Assembly (NCBI GenBank): GCA_047629195.1
Contig: JBLHWY010000006.1
Coordinates: forward strand, 25,098-89,097
Source of the DNA: UBA4582 sp047629195
GTDB taxonomy: Bacteria > Pseudomonadota > Gammaproteobacteria > Pseudomonadales > Azotimanducaceae
DNA length: 64,000 nt
Direction: 5' to 3'
A model generated the notes under the pieces. That model saw only the letters and a program-made list of their open reading frames with translations, did not search any database and was not told the origin of the DNA. Shown here piece after piece: positions 44,362 to 53,424 of the stretch. Positions within the stretch are counted from its first letter, which is position 1. Every line of letters starts with the position of its first letter. Both the position numbers and the translations under genes were made by a program.

Positions 44362-45978
44362 ATGCCTGAAGCTTCAACTTCAAATCCTGCTGAGACAAAC
44401 ATCAACGTCACCGCATCGAACCGAACACCCCATTTGTTACTTATACTTGATGGTTGGGGACACAGGGAAGAGAAGGATTCAAATGCGATTCTACTTGCAG
44501 AAACACCAATCTGGGACAACCTCTGGCAGAACCGACCTCATACGCTCATTTCTGGTTCGGGACTAGATGTTGGCTTACCGCCCGGACAAATGGGCAATTC
44601 TGAAGTTGGGCACATGAATCTTGGTGCTGGACGAATCGTGAATCAAGACTTTACCCGAATTTCTCAAGCTATTACAGACGGAACTTTCTTCAACAATTCA
44701 ACGCTTTTGAACGCAATCAATGAAGCAAAAGAGAATCATGCTGCAGTTCACATTATGGGCCTTGTTTCGGACGGAGGCGTTCACAGCCATCAGAATCATA
44801 TAAAAGCCGCAATCACGATGGCTTTTGATGGCGGTGCCGAGCGGGTTTATTTACACGCTTTCCTCGATGGCCGTGACGTACCACCGAGAAGTGCACAAGC
44901 CTCATTAAGATTGCTGGATGAACACATTAAATCATTGGGACAGGGGGGTATCGCCTCTATTGTTGGTCGCTACTATGCTATGGACCGCGACAACCGCTGG
45001 GATCGTGTCGCGTCAGCCTATGAACTGCTGACAGAGGCAAAAGCGCAGTATCAGGCAAACACCGCAGAAGAAGGACTCATGCTCGCCTACGACCGGGATG
45101 AATCAGATGAGTTCGTAAAACCTACATCAATTCTCATTGACGGTGCACGCACAAGCATCAACGATGGCGACACTATGATATTTATGAATTTCCGAGCAGA
45201 CCGTGCGCGTGAGATAACACGGGCTTTCGTTGCGCCTGACTTTTCAGGGTTTAGTCGTGATAAGACGCCTAAACTTGCCAAATTTATTACCTTGACTCAA
45301 TATGCGGCCGATATTGATTGTCCTTGTGCATTCGCGCCAGAATCATTAACCAATACGCTTGGCGAATATGTTGCACTAAATCAAAAAACACAGCTTCGTA
45401 TCGCAGAAACTGAAAAATATGCCCACGTGACTTTCTTTTTTTCCGGTGGTAAAGAAGCATTGCTCGAAGGGGAAGAGCGTATTCTGATACCTTCGCCAGA
45501 CGTCGCAACATACGATCTACAACCTGAAATGAGCGCGCCCGAGCTTACCGATAAATTAGTTGATGCTATCGAGTCAGGCAAGTTTGATCTCATTGTGTGC
45601 AATTACGCTAACGGAGATATGGTAGGCCATACAGGCAATCTTAAGGCTGCCATTGAAGCAGTTGAATGCCTAGATCATTGTTTACTCAGAATTTCCAATG
45701 CAATCGAGGGCGTCAGCGGACACTGCCTTATCACTGCCGACCATGGCAATGTTGAACAAATGAGCGATCATAAGACAGGACAGGCACATACTGCTCACAC
45801 ATCTGAACTTGTGCCTCTCGTGTACGTCGGAGCAATGGCTGTTGAGTTTAACAACGCACAAACTGGCAAGCTTTCCGATATCTCACCGACCTTACTAACA
45901 CTGATGAACCTTCCTCAACCGCCAGAGATGTCGGGAACCAGCCTAATTCGCAGTTTAGATAAAGTAAGTGCAAAATAA
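44362..45978 (+). CDS. gpmI: GpmI, cofactor-independent phosphoglycerate mutase
   Basis: Mn-dependent interconversion of 3- and 2-phosphoglycerate. At 538 residues it is slightly longer than usual (about 510) because of an N-terminal extension of about 22 residues. Diagnostic motifs are LLILDGWG, the catalytic Ser in PPGQMGNSEVGHMNLGAGR, HIMGLVSDGGVHSH, HAFLDGRDVPPRSA, GRYYAMDRDNRWDR, FFFSGGKE, NYANGDMVGHTG and LITADHGNVEQM. It is the first gene of the gpmI-envC-ctpA-yibQ row, a conserved neighbourhood. Confidence 0.97.
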   Translation: MPEASTSNPAETNINVTASNRTPHLLLILDGWGHREEKDSNAILLAETPIWDNLWQNRPHTLISGSGLDVGLPPGQMGNSEVGHMNLGAGRIVNQDFTRISQAITDGTFFNNSTLLNAINEAKENHAAVHIMGLVSDGGVHSHQNHIKAAITMAFDGGAERVYLHAFLDGRDVPPRSAQASLRLLDEHIKSLGQGGIASIVGRYYAMDRDNRWDRVASAYELLTEAKAQYQANTAEEGLMLAYDRDESDEFVKPTSILIDGARTSINDGDTMIFMNFRADRAREITRAFVAPDFSGFSRDKTPKLAKFITLTQYAADIDCPCAFAPESLTNTLGEYVALNQKTQLRIAETEKYAHVTFFFSGGKEALLEGEERILIPSPDVATYDLQPEMSAPELTDKLVDAIESGKFDLIVCNYANGDMVGHTGNLKAAIEAVECLDHCLLRISNAIEGVSGHCLITADHGNVEQMSDHKTGQAHTAHTSELVPLVYVGAMAVEFNNAQTGKLSDISPTLLTLMNLPQPPEMSGTSLIRSLDKVSAK

Positions 45979-46008
45979 CCCTATGATCACATAACCAACA
46001 CCGACGCC

Positions 46009-46044
46009 TAAACCGACATCTAAACCGACATCTAAACCGACAAC
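46009..46044. repeat. 12-bp tandem repeat between gpmI and envC
   Basis: The unit TAAACCGACATC occurs twice exactly (46009-46032) and a third time with one changed base (46033-46044). Confidence 0.85.
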
Positions 46045-46128
46045 AAGAGAATCAAAGGATTGCATATCAAATTGTTCGCTCCAATTTTGCCGAATACTCA
46101 CTCAAGCAGAAGCTTCTTGCCCAGCATC

Positions 46129-47316
46129 ATGCGAGTGTTGCTAGTTTGTGTGCTGGCTACTTTTACAACTTACATAGGCGCTGCAGACCAAACCTCCTCA
46201 CCAGACGCCACTGCGCCGTCAAAAAGCCCAAAGGAGATAGAACAGGAACTAAAAGCACTTGAGGCCGAGATCTCGAAATTCAAAGAGATGTTGAAAACCA
46301 CGAAAGGCGCTCGCTCAGAGCTAGAGCAAGAACTCGAGAAGAATGAAAAGACAATCAATAACACGATCAACAAAATAGACGACATCGAGCGCGACCTGAA
46401 GGTCGGTAAAGAAAAAATCGGCCAGTACAGCGAACAACAAAACAACCTGCTAGTACAGAGAGATAAGCAAAAAATACAGTTAAAGGCTCAGATCAGAGCC
46501 TCCTATCAACTGGGTAACCAGCCTTATCTGAAAGTACTCCTAAACCAGGAAGATCCGAATAAACTATCAAGAATGCTGACCTACTATGACTACATTAGCG
46601 AGGCCAGAACCAAGCGAATAAAAGATTATAATCAGATACTTACAGAACTTGACCAAATAACGGAACAGCTCGAATATCAATCAGCAAAGCTGAATCTGGA
46701 CAGGCAATCACTACGTACTGAACGTGGCGCACTAGAATCGGAACAGAAGGAAAGGCAAGCAACAATCAAATCGCTTAATATTGAAATCACGCGTGCTGGT
46801 ACACGATTAGAAAACAGCATAAAGGATCAGAAACAACTGGAAGATCTATTGGCGCGCATTGCCGAGGGCGTTAGCAACTTGCCCACGCAAATTGACACAA
46901 TCGCGTTTTCAAGTCGTAAGGGTAACCTGTTAATGCCAGTTTCGGGCACGATTAAAAATCGATACGGCAGCAGCAGAGGTGATGGTAAATTAAAATGGGA
47001 CGGTATCATCATCACTGCAAAAACAGGCGATCCTGTTCATGCTGTGCACTATGGCAGGGTGGTATTTTCTGATTGGTTACGTGGCTTCGGCCTACTGCTG
47101 ATCATTAGTCACGGTGAAGGCTACATGTCATTATATGGACACAATCAAGTGCTATACCGAGAAACTGGAGACTGGGTTACAGCGGGAGAAATTATCGCAA
47201 CCGTTGGAGATACTGGCGGCCAGTTGGAATCGGGCCTTTATTTTGAAATTAGAAATGAGGGCAAGCCAACCAACCCTCAACAATGGTGCAAAACCAGAAA
47301 TCGTGGCGCAGCTTAA
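46129..47316 (+). CDS. envC: EnvC-like murein hydrolase activator
   Basis: Periplasmic activator of cell-separation amidases. The 395-residue protein has a signal peptide, a long Lys/Glu-rich coiled coil (about residues 25-240) and a C-terminal LytM/M23-type domain (DGIIITAKTGDPVHAVHYGRVVFSDW ... DTGGQLESGLYFEIRN). The zinc-binding residues of active M23 peptidases are not kept: WDG instead of HxG.D and LYFEI instead of LHFEI. That is what is expected of an EnvC-type activator. I chose ATG 46129 for the signal peptide; an in-frame TTG at 46060 is an alternative. Confidence 0.92.
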   Translation: MRVLLVCVLATFTTYIGAADQTSSPDATAPSKSPKEIEQELKALEAEISKFKEMLKTTKGARSELEQELEKNEKTINNTINKIDDIERDLKVGKEKIGQYSEQQNNLLVQRDKQKIQLKAQIRASYQLGNQPYLKVLLNQEDPNKLSRMLTYYDYISEARTKRIKDYNQILTELDQITEQLEYQSAKLNLDRQSLRTERGALESEQKERQATIKSLNIEITRAGTRLENSIKDQKQLEDLLARIAEGVSNLPTQIDTIAFSSRKGNLLMPVSGTIKNRYGSSRGDGKLKWDGIIITAKTGDPVHAVHYGRVVFSDWLRGFGLLLIISHGEGYMSLYGHNQVLYRETGDWVTAGEIIATVGDTGGQLESGLYFEIRNEGKPTNPQQWCKTRNRGAA

Positions 47317-47400
47317 CCCTGTCGCCGCACCTCAAAAAACATTCGGGCTGAGCGTTGATCCTAAGATCAACTATAAGAACGCCCCTAAGGTAGCAACACT

Positions 47401-48750
47401 ATGAAACATTCTCTTCCAGTCATCCTGCTCGCCCTCGGACTGAGTACTTGTCCGATTGCATTCGGGATGGAATCTGAGCAACCCAGCGACCCAGCGGAAA
47501 CCTTCCTTACTGAATCAGAAGATACCAAAGCGCTTTCTCCGCGCCTACCGTTGAATGAACTCAGGGTTTTCGCTGAAGCATTTGATCGCATTAGTACTGC
47601 ATACGTCGAAGAAATTGATGACCGAACACTGCTCGAAAATGCGATAAAAGGTCTTCTCTCTCAACTAGACCCACACTCAGCTTATCTCGATAAGAGTACA
47701 TTTTCAGATTTACAAGAAAATACCACTGGCAACTATGGTGGCGTCGGGCTTGAGGTCAGCATGGATAGGGGATTCGTCACTATTATCTCACCCATGGATG
47801 ACACCCCTGCACAAAAAGCCGGCCTAGAGTCCGGTGATGTCATTTTACAGATAGACGATGTGACGGTTAAAGGCATGTCTTTAAGCGAAACAATCGAAGC
47901 GATGCGCGGAGAACCCGGCAGTGATGTGCAGCTATCGATAGCTCGTGAAGGCGAAACCCAACCATTAGACATCACACTCACTCGTCAAATCATTCAAGTG
48001 GCGAGTGTCAAACAGCGACTGCTCGAAGATGGCTTCGGCTATATTAGGATTGCCCAGTTTCAGAGTGCCACAGGCCAAGAAGTCAGAAGCGCCGTTGATA
48101 AGCTCACCGAAGAGGGAAAATTGTTCGGCCTAGTATTAGACTTGCGTAATAATCCTGGCGGTCTTTTGCAAACAGCAGTCGAAGTATCAGATGTGTTCAT
48201 TGACGATGGCTTGATTGTATACACGGAAGGACGATTATCTCAATCAGCACAACGTTACAATGCTTCAACACTTGATCAAACAAGAGGTGTACCGCTAATC
48301 GTGTTGGTAAATGAAGGCACTGCATCAGCTTCAGAAATTGTCGCCGGAGCACTACAAGATCATCAACGCGCGGTCATCATGGGCACCAGCACATTCGGCA
48401 AAGGCTCTGTACAAACAGTGCTACCCCTCAATAATGAAATAGCAATAAAGCTAACAACAGCGCTATATTTTACACCTAACGGAAGGTCAATACAGGCCGA
48501 AGGCATTGTCCCTGACATCTGGGTTGAACGCTCGACTGTTACCAAAGTGAAATCTAACCCTTTTAGAATAAAAGAAAAAGATTTGGCAGGACACCTGGCT
48601 AACGGAGATAAAAACCCCGAAGTCGTTGCCGAAGACAAAGATGATGACACAGTGGATCTATCAACTACGGACTACCAGCTGAATGAAGCCCTCACGTTAC
48701 TAAAGGGCATCAATATACTCGCGGCAAAAAGCAAACAACCCAAAGGCTAG
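47401..48750 (+). CDS. CtpA-type carboxy-terminal processing peptidase (S41)
   Basis: Periplasmic serine peptidase of 449 residues. It has a signal peptide, an N-terminal helical part (ISTAYVEEIDDRTLLENAIKGLLSQLDPHSAYLD), a PDZ domain (GGVGLEVSMDRGFVTIISPMDDTPAQKAGLESGDVI) and the S41 domain with EGTASASEIVAGALQDH (catalytic Ser) and TFGKGSVQTV (catalytic Lys). It lies between envC and yibQ, the usual arrangement. Substrates are likely cell-wall hydrolases or lipoproteins, but cannot be set from sequence. Confidence 0.95.
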   Translation: MKHSLPVILLALGLSTCPIAFGMESEQPSDPAETFLTESEDTKALSPRLPLNELRVFAEAFDRISTAYVEEIDDRTLLENAIKGLLSQLDPHSAYLDKSTFSDLQENTTGNYGGVGLEVSMDRGFVTIISPMDDTPAQKAGLESGDVILQIDDVTVKGMSLSETIEAMRGEPGSDVQLSIAREGETQPLDITLTRQIIQVASVKQRLLEDGFGYIRIAQFQSATGQEVRSAVDKLTEEGKLFGLVLDLRNNPGGLLQTAVEVSDVFIDDGLIVYTEGRLSQSAQRYNASTLDQTRGVPLIVLVNEGTASASEIVAGALQDHQRAVIMGTSTFGKGSVQTVLPLNNEIAIKLTTALYFTPNGRSIQAEGIVPDIWVERSTVTKVKSNPFRIKEKDLAGHLANGDKNPEVVAEDKDDDTVDLSTTDYQLNEALTLLKGINILAAKSKQPKG

Positions 48751-48790
48751 TGAGTATTATGTCCACACGGATGTCGACGGCACCGAATCG

Positions 48791-49741
48791 TTGAAAACTA
48801 CACACTATTTTACCCTGATCTGTTTTTGCGCTTTCTCGAAATTCACTCTTGCGGCTGCATCACTTCCTGGCCCAGTCGCATATGTCGCAATTATTATCGA
48901 TGACATGGGCCACAATCTAGCGCGCGGCAAAAGGGCAATTGAGCTTCCAGCTCCCCTCACCTACTCCGTACTTCCCCATACAAGCTACAGTCAGCAACTC
49001 GCCAGACTGGCACACGATAAAGGCAAGCAGGTCATGTTGCATCTGCCCATGTCTAACGTGCAAGAGTATCCTCTTGGGCCAGGCGCACTAACCGCTAAAC
49101 TCAAAAAACCTGAGTTTCTCAAGGTGCTGATTGCAGCAATCAACGATATCCCAAATTTGAGCGGCATCAACAACCACATGGGAAGCTCCTTGACTCAGGA
49201 GCCAGTGCAGATGTCCTGGTTAATGAAAGAAATTAAGAACCAGGGGCTTTTTTTCGTAGATTCAAGAACGACAAAATATAGTATTGCTTCAAATATTGCC
49301 CAGTTACACCGGGTAAAATCATCTAGCCGCGATATATTTCTGGACAACGTGCAGGATACTGCGGCAATTGATATCGAGTTCAAAAAGCTAATCGCAGTCG
49401 CTCATCGAAACGGCTCTGCAATCGCTATCGGACATCCACATGCCGTCACACTGGATTATCTTGAGAAAGCGATCCCAGTGCTTGCGGTTGAAAGAATACA
49501 AATCGTGCAGGTATCAGAACTAGTTAGGGTCTACAGTTCTCGTTTCGCGCGGGTCAGTGCAATCGCCTCTGCTAAATCAAGCGTTCCTTCGTATATAGCA
49601 CGACCCGTGATGACCCCAACGATTCCACCATCGACTCTCTCTTCAAGCTTAAGCAGGGCTTCAATATCACGAATGTCTGTAACTCCGCCAGAAGCAATAA
49701 CCGGGACAGAGAGACCATCCGCCAAGTCTTTGGTCGATTGA
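48791..49741 (+). CDS. yibQ: divergent polysaccharide deacetylase (YibQ type), 3' end read into antisense hisA
   Basis: Periplasmic protein of the divergent polysaccharide deacetylase family, with a signal peptide and the core VAIIIDDMGHNLARGKRAIELP, LTYSVLPHTSYSQQLA, HDKGKQVMLHLPMSNV, GINNHMGSSLT, FFVDSRTTKYSIA and GSAIAIGHPHAVTLDYL. The family normally ends just after the strand IQIVQVSELVRVY. Here the frame stays open for about 70 more residues, into the 3' end of hisA on the other strand (overlap 49531-49741). Start is TTG 48791; I found no better start. The family part is reliable, the extra tail is not family-like. Confidence 0.88.
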   Translation: MKTTHYFTLICFCAFSKFTLAAASLPGPVAYVAIIIDDMGHNLARGKRAIELPAPLTYSVLPHTSYSQQLARLAHDKGKQVMLHLPMSNVQEYPLGPGALTAKLKKPEFLKVLIAAINDIPNLSGINNHMGSSLTQEPVQMSWLMKEIKNQGLFFVDSRTTKYSIASNIAQLHRVKSSSRDIFLDNVQDTAAIDIEFKKLIAVAHRNGSAIAIGHPHAVTLDYLEKAIPVLAVERIQIVQVSELVRVYSSRFARVSAIASAKSSVPSYIARPVMTPTIPPSTLSSSLSRASISRMSVTPPEAITGTERPSAKSLVD

Positions 49742-50280
49742 AGATTGATCCCTCCCATCATTCCGTCCTTGCCGATGTCAGTAAATACAATTCCTTCTAT
49801 ACCGTCTGCTTCAAATAGTGCCGCCAACGCTTTGACGGAGACTTCAGTCACCTCTTTCCAGCCGTTGATCGCCACCATACCGTGCAACCCATCTAGACCA
49901 ATCATAATGTGACCCGGAAACTGACGGCACATCTCACCAACGAATTCCGGTGTCTCGACGGCCTTTGTTCCAATAATAAGTTGGTCAACGCCCGCATTTA
50001 AATAACTCTCAATGATTTTTGCGCTACGAATACCTCCGCCCAATTGAATCGTCAGAGAAGGATGATTCCTTGCAATCGTGGCGATAGCCTCATGGTTCAC
50101 AGGAAACCCATTGAACGCACCATCAAGATCAACCAAATGTAAACGCTCTGCACCTTGCTCGACCCACTTGTCAGCCATGCCAACTGGGTCATCAGAATAG
50201 GCTGTCAGTTCATCCAGGCGGCCTTGTTTAAGGTTGACTACCTTGCCGTCCTTGAAGTCAATCGCGGGTATTATCTGCAT
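49531..50280 (-). CDS. hisA: HisA, ProFAR isomerase
   Basis: Fourth enzyme of histidine synthesis; TIM barrel. Residues IIPAIDFKDGKVVNLKQG carry the catalytic Asp near the N-terminus and FTDIGKDGMMGG the second. LQLGGGIR and VIASGGVTD form the phosphate sites. 249 residues, full length. Its ATG follows the hisB stop without a single spacer base. The hisH gene that usually lies between, and the hisF gene that usually follows, are both absent here. Confidence 0.97.
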   Translation of the reverse strand: MQIIPAIDFKDGKVVNLKQGRLDELTAYSDDPVGMADKWVEQGAERLHLVDLDGAFNGFPVNHEAIATIARNHPSLTIQLGGGIRSAKIIESYLNAGVDQLIIGTKAVETPEFVGEMCRQFPGHIMIGLDGLHGMVAINGWKEVTEVSVKALAALFEADGIEGIVFTDIGKDGMMGGINLQSTKDLADGLSVPVIASGGVTDIRDIEALLKLEERVDGGIVGVITGRAIYEGTLDLAEAIALTRAKREL

Positions 50281-50880
50281 TTATAGGCTCCCTTTTGTTG
50301 ATGGCACAACATCACCCATCCGTGGATCACGGGTAAGCGCCATTCGGAGCGCACGCCCGAAAGCTTTAAATACGGTTTCAATCTGATGGTGGACATTTTC
50401 ACCACGGAGGCCGTCTATGTGCAAAGAAATATTCGCATGGTTAACTAACCCCTGAAAAAACTCATGGAACAAATCAACATCAAAACCGCCGACATGAGAG
50501 CGCTTAAAGTCGACGTGAAATTCAAGCTCTGGTCGGCCCGAAAAATCCACCACAACCCTCGACAACGCTTCATCAAGAGGGACGTAGGAATGACCGTAGC
50601 GATTGATGCCTTTTTTATCACCTACCGCTTTGGTAATCGCCTGCCCTAAAGTAATACCAATATCTTCAACGGTATGGTGGGCATCGATTTCAAGATCACC
50701 TTTTGCATGCACTTTGATGTCGATCAGACCATGCCGCGCAATCTGATCAAGCATATGTTCTAGAAACGGCAAACCCGTATCAAATTCTCGCTCCCCCGTA
50801 CCATCCAGATTTACAGAGACCTGAATTTGAGTTTCCAGGGTGTCGCGGGATATTTCTGCCACTCTTGAAGATGTCATCAT
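50281..50880 (-). CDS. hisB: HisB, imidazoleglycerol-phosphate dehydratase
   Basis: Dehydrates imidazoleglycerol phosphate in histidine synthesis. A monofunctional 199-residue form (no phosphatase domain). Visible are FDTGLPFLEHMLDQIARHG, the Mn-binding IDAHHTVEDIGITLGQA and VHHQIETVFKAFGRALRMA. Directly fused in position to hisA, with no gap. Confidence 0.97.
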   Translation of the reverse strand: MMTSSRVAEISRDTLETQIQVSVNLDGTGEREFDTGLPFLEHMLDQIARHGLIDIKVHAKGDLEIDAHHTVEDIGITLGQAITKAVGDKKGINRYGHSYVPLDEALSRVVVDFSGRPELEFHVDFKRSHVGGFDVDLFHEFFQGLVNHANISLHIDGLRGENVHHQIETVFKAFGRALRMALTRDPRMGDVVPSTKGSL

Positions 50881-50963
50881 TGCCTCGTGAATAATTCAGA
50901 CCAAAGGAACACCGCTATACCGCATAGGTCCAGCATTTCCCGAAATCCGGCATTATAAGGATT

Positions 50964-51362
50964 TTACAAAACACTACCATTAGGTATGTAGCGATTGTCA
51001 CTGTTCTTCTTAATCCATTTACGAAGCTCCGGGGTAAACAAACCACGTTTCTTCATCACTTTGACCAAATAAATCACTGGTGACTTAGCACCGCTATCCC
51101 AACCGGCCAGCTGCATTTCGGCCAAAGTAAAGAAGCGAACCAAGGGCTCAAGCGCTTCGTCAGCCAATGAATCACAACTCTGCCAACTTTCCTCACTCAG
51201 GTTCATCAAACCAGCATTAGTCTGAACCTGAGTAGCGGACATGGATTCAGACAATTTTTCAGGATCCGCCGTTTGAAAACACGAGAGAAGCTCCATCAGC
51301 TTCTCAAGCTCAACAATATCAACTGATTTTTTGTTGCCCGGCTCCCAGATCCCGATACTCAT
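50964..51362 (-). CDS. uncharacterised conserved protein
   Basis: A 132-residue predicted cytoplasmic protein that I do not recognise as a named family. It is acidic in its first half, then has a helical core (EALEPLVRFFTLAEMQLAGWDSG), a basic stretch (VIYLVKVMKKRGLF) and a C-terminal LRKWIKKNSDNRYIPNGS. The last motif looks conserved in marine Gammaproteobacteria, but I cannot verify this. It begins 9 bp after the stop of the MDR reductase gene, so the two are probably co-transcribed. Confidence 0.7.
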   Translation of the reverse strand: MSIGIWEPGNKKSVDIVELEKLMELLSCFQTADPEKLSESMSATQVQTNAGLMNLSEESWQSCDSLADEALEPLVRFFTLAEMQLAGWDSGAKSPVIYLVKVMKKRGLFTPELRKWIKKNSDNRYIPNGSVL

Positions 51363-51371
51363 ATTAGATTC

Positions 51372-52373
51372 CTATACATTCTCTGGACCCATCTGAACTA
51401 GCATTTTGCCTGAGTTTTCACCTTTCAACAGACCAATCAGAGCATTCGGTGCATTATCTATTCCCTGCATGATTGTTTCCTGATATTTCATTTTACCTTC
51501 AGATATCCACTGCCGCATATCAGACAAGAACTGCTCTTTCATGCTAGCAAACTCATAGACAACGAAGCCTTTCATCGTTATCCGGTTGTAGATCATATTC
51601 GACAACGACGTAACACCTTCGGACCTGGCACCTTTGTTGTTATAAGCTGAAATCATCCCGCAAACAGGTACACGCCCTTTTGGCCGCATCTGGCCCATTG
51701 CAGCATCAAGATGAGCACCGCCGACATTCTCGAAATAAACGTCAATGCCATCAGGTAATAGCTCATGTAATGAACGCGATATCGACTGGGTCTTATAATT
51801 GAAAGCGCCATCAAGGCCGAACTCATTGATCAAATAATTAACTTTCTCATCAGAACCGCAGCTACCCACAGTCCGACAATTTTTTATTTTCGCAATCTGC
51901 ACAGCAACGGAACCGACAGCACCCGCGGCGGCAGAAACAAATACATTTTCATTTTCCTTCAACTCACCCGTGACCAACAAGCCGCCATAGGCTGTCAATC
52001 CAGTCATGCCTAGTACGTGCAAATGAGCCGTTAAAGATTCTGATTCTGGCACGATAAGAGACAAATCTTTGCCGTCGCTGAGATGATATTCTCTGAACCC
52101 TGCACGATGCAGAACGTAGCTACCCTCAGGAAAGTCTGTATTTTTCGACTCTGCCACTTGCCCAATGGCACCCGACTCCATGACGACATCCAGCTTTGTT
52201 TGGCCATTAGTCATTGGCGGTCTCATGGCGGGGTCCACAGACATATAAATATTACGGACTAAAACTTCACCCGCTGCTGGAGAACTTAAGTTGGCATCGA
52301 CCAACGCAAAGTCGCTATTTACAGGCATACCGTCAGGGCGTTTTACCAGATGAATTTCCCTATTTTTTACCAT
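51372..52373 (-). CDS. NADP-dependent oxidoreductase, MDR family (CurA/PTGR type)
   Basis: Medium-chain dehydrogenase/reductase without zinc; 333 residues. It has the PTGR/CurA pattern: NIYMSVDPAMRPPM, LGMTGLTAYGGLL, the NADPH-binding AAAGAVGSVAVQIAKIKNC, YFENVGGAHLDAAM, GRVPVCGMISAYN and RITMKGFVVYEF. Such enzymes reduce the double bond of alpha,beta-unsaturated ketones or aldehydes. An uncharacterised gene follows with a 9-bp gap on the same strand. The physiological substrate is not clear. Confidence 0.92.
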   Translation of the reverse strand: MVKNREIHLVKRPDGMPVNSDFALVDANLSSPAAGEVLVRNIYMSVDPAMRPPMTNGQTKLDVVMESGAIGQVAESKNTDFPEGSYVLHRAGFREYHLSDGKDLSLIVPESESLTAHLHVLGMTGLTAYGGLLVTGELKENENVFVSAAAGAVGSVAVQIAKIKNCRTVGSCGSDEKVNYLINEFGLDGAFNYKTQSISRSLHELLPDGIDVYFENVGGAHLDAAMGQMRPKGRVPVCGMISAYNNKGARSEGVTSLSNMIYNRITMKGFVVYEFASMKEQFLSDMRQWISEGKMKYQETIMQGIDNAPNALIGLLKGENSGKMLVQMGPENV

Positions 52374-52478
52374 TTTATCCGTCTCCTCTCAGAAAGTGTG
52401 TTGACATAATACCTTAGATAACACCTTAGATAATGCCGAGTTAATCGTCGCGAATATCTTCATATTGTAGCGACCTAT

Positions 52479-52550
52479 GCGCGCCCGTGCCCTGGGGCGC
52501 GTACTATGCGCGCCCGTGCCCTGGGGCGCGTACTATGCGCGCCCGTGCCC
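52479..52550. repeat. 29-bp GC-rich tandem repeat
   Basis: A unit starting GCGCGCCCGTGCCCTGGGGC and ending GCGTACTAT occurs twice exactly (52479-52507, 52508-52536), followed by the first 14 bases of a third copy (52537-52550). It is much richer in G+C than its surroundings and ends 4 bp before the stop codon of the DUF547 gene. Confidence 0.95.
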
Positions 52551-52553
52551 GTT

Positions 52554-53285
52554 CTATTGCGCGTTTAAAACCCAGCTGTAATCAATGTCGGTCTCTACGT
52601 CTTCAAATTTAACGTTAGGCACGTACTTCTTCAGAAAAACCTCGATACCTCCTCCAGCATCAAAGTCTTCACCGTACCATTCAAGTAATTTAGTTACGCG
52701 TAACGTTTCGCCATCGAGCCGCGCGCCTTTCCCTTTGTGTTGGAAAAATTTCAACGCTCCCTTTTCAAGTTGCTCGCGTACAGTCTTTGCCTTAAATGCT
52801 TCGGTCGGCAAATCTGGACAACTTAGTGATGCACAATTAACTGCAAAATGAATTCTTGGGTCGCCAAATGGACGAATAATCTTGTGTTCGATGTCATCCA
52901 AGGTCAGCTTGCCATCGCCGTTAACTAGCATAACGTAATCCCAAGGACCCTTGAAAAAACCGCCAATGTCTCTAATGCTCTTGGTGGGCCAATTATCAAG
53001 AATCAGCTGGATCGTGAGGATATTGTAGGCATTAATATAAAACGCTAACTTCTCGTTTTCGGTCGACAGCTTTTTAACATCAAAATTCCTAACTTGCTCA
53101 ACCACGACGGCAAAACCCGGGTCTCTGGACAAGCCCTCGTAATCGACAAGGTTAACGGTCAATCCTTCTTTGTCTCCAGATGCAACATACTTTGCAAGGA
53201 TTTGATCAAAAATCATCCAGTCAGGCTCTTCCGCATGCGCTGGTAACCATGCCAGCGTGAGAAACACTATCGCAAGAGATCTCAT
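52554..53285 (-). CDS. DUF547 family secreted protein
   Basis: A 243-residue protein with a signal peptide (MRSLAIVFLTLAWLPAHA) and the DUF547 core: YEGLSRDPGF, LAFYINAYNILTIQLILDNWPTKSIRDI, GKLTLDDIEHKIIRPFGDPRIHFAVNCASLSCPDLPTEAF, and VTKLLEWYGEDF. The conserved cysteines of the central block suggest a catalytic or metal-binding site, although function is unknown. I chose ATG 53285 because AGGAG lies 7 nt upstream and it gives a proper signal peptide. A longer frame starting at 53336 is less likely. Confidence 0.88.
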   Translation of the reverse strand: MRSLAIVFLTLAWLPAHAEEPDWMIFDQILAKYVASGDKEGLTVNLVDYEGLSRDPGFAVVVEQVRNFDVKKLSTENEKLAFYINAYNILTIQLILDNWPTKSIRDIGGFFKGPWDYVMLVNGDGKLTLDDIEHKIIRPFGDPRIHFAVNCASLSCPDLPTEAFKAKTVREQLEKGALKFFQHKGKGARLDGETLRVTKLLEWYGEDFDAGGGIEVFLKKYVPNVKFEDVETDIDYSWVLNAQ

Positions 53286-53424
53286 CACTAAGCTCCTGTA
53301 TATTTCTCTGTAAGGGTTACCGCTAATGAAAGCCATTCTTTATCTCCGATTCTGAGTCACAACAGACAATTCAGGTCCCAATTAATTGGATCAGGTTCAA
53401 ATTGATGTGATTAAGACCCAGATC

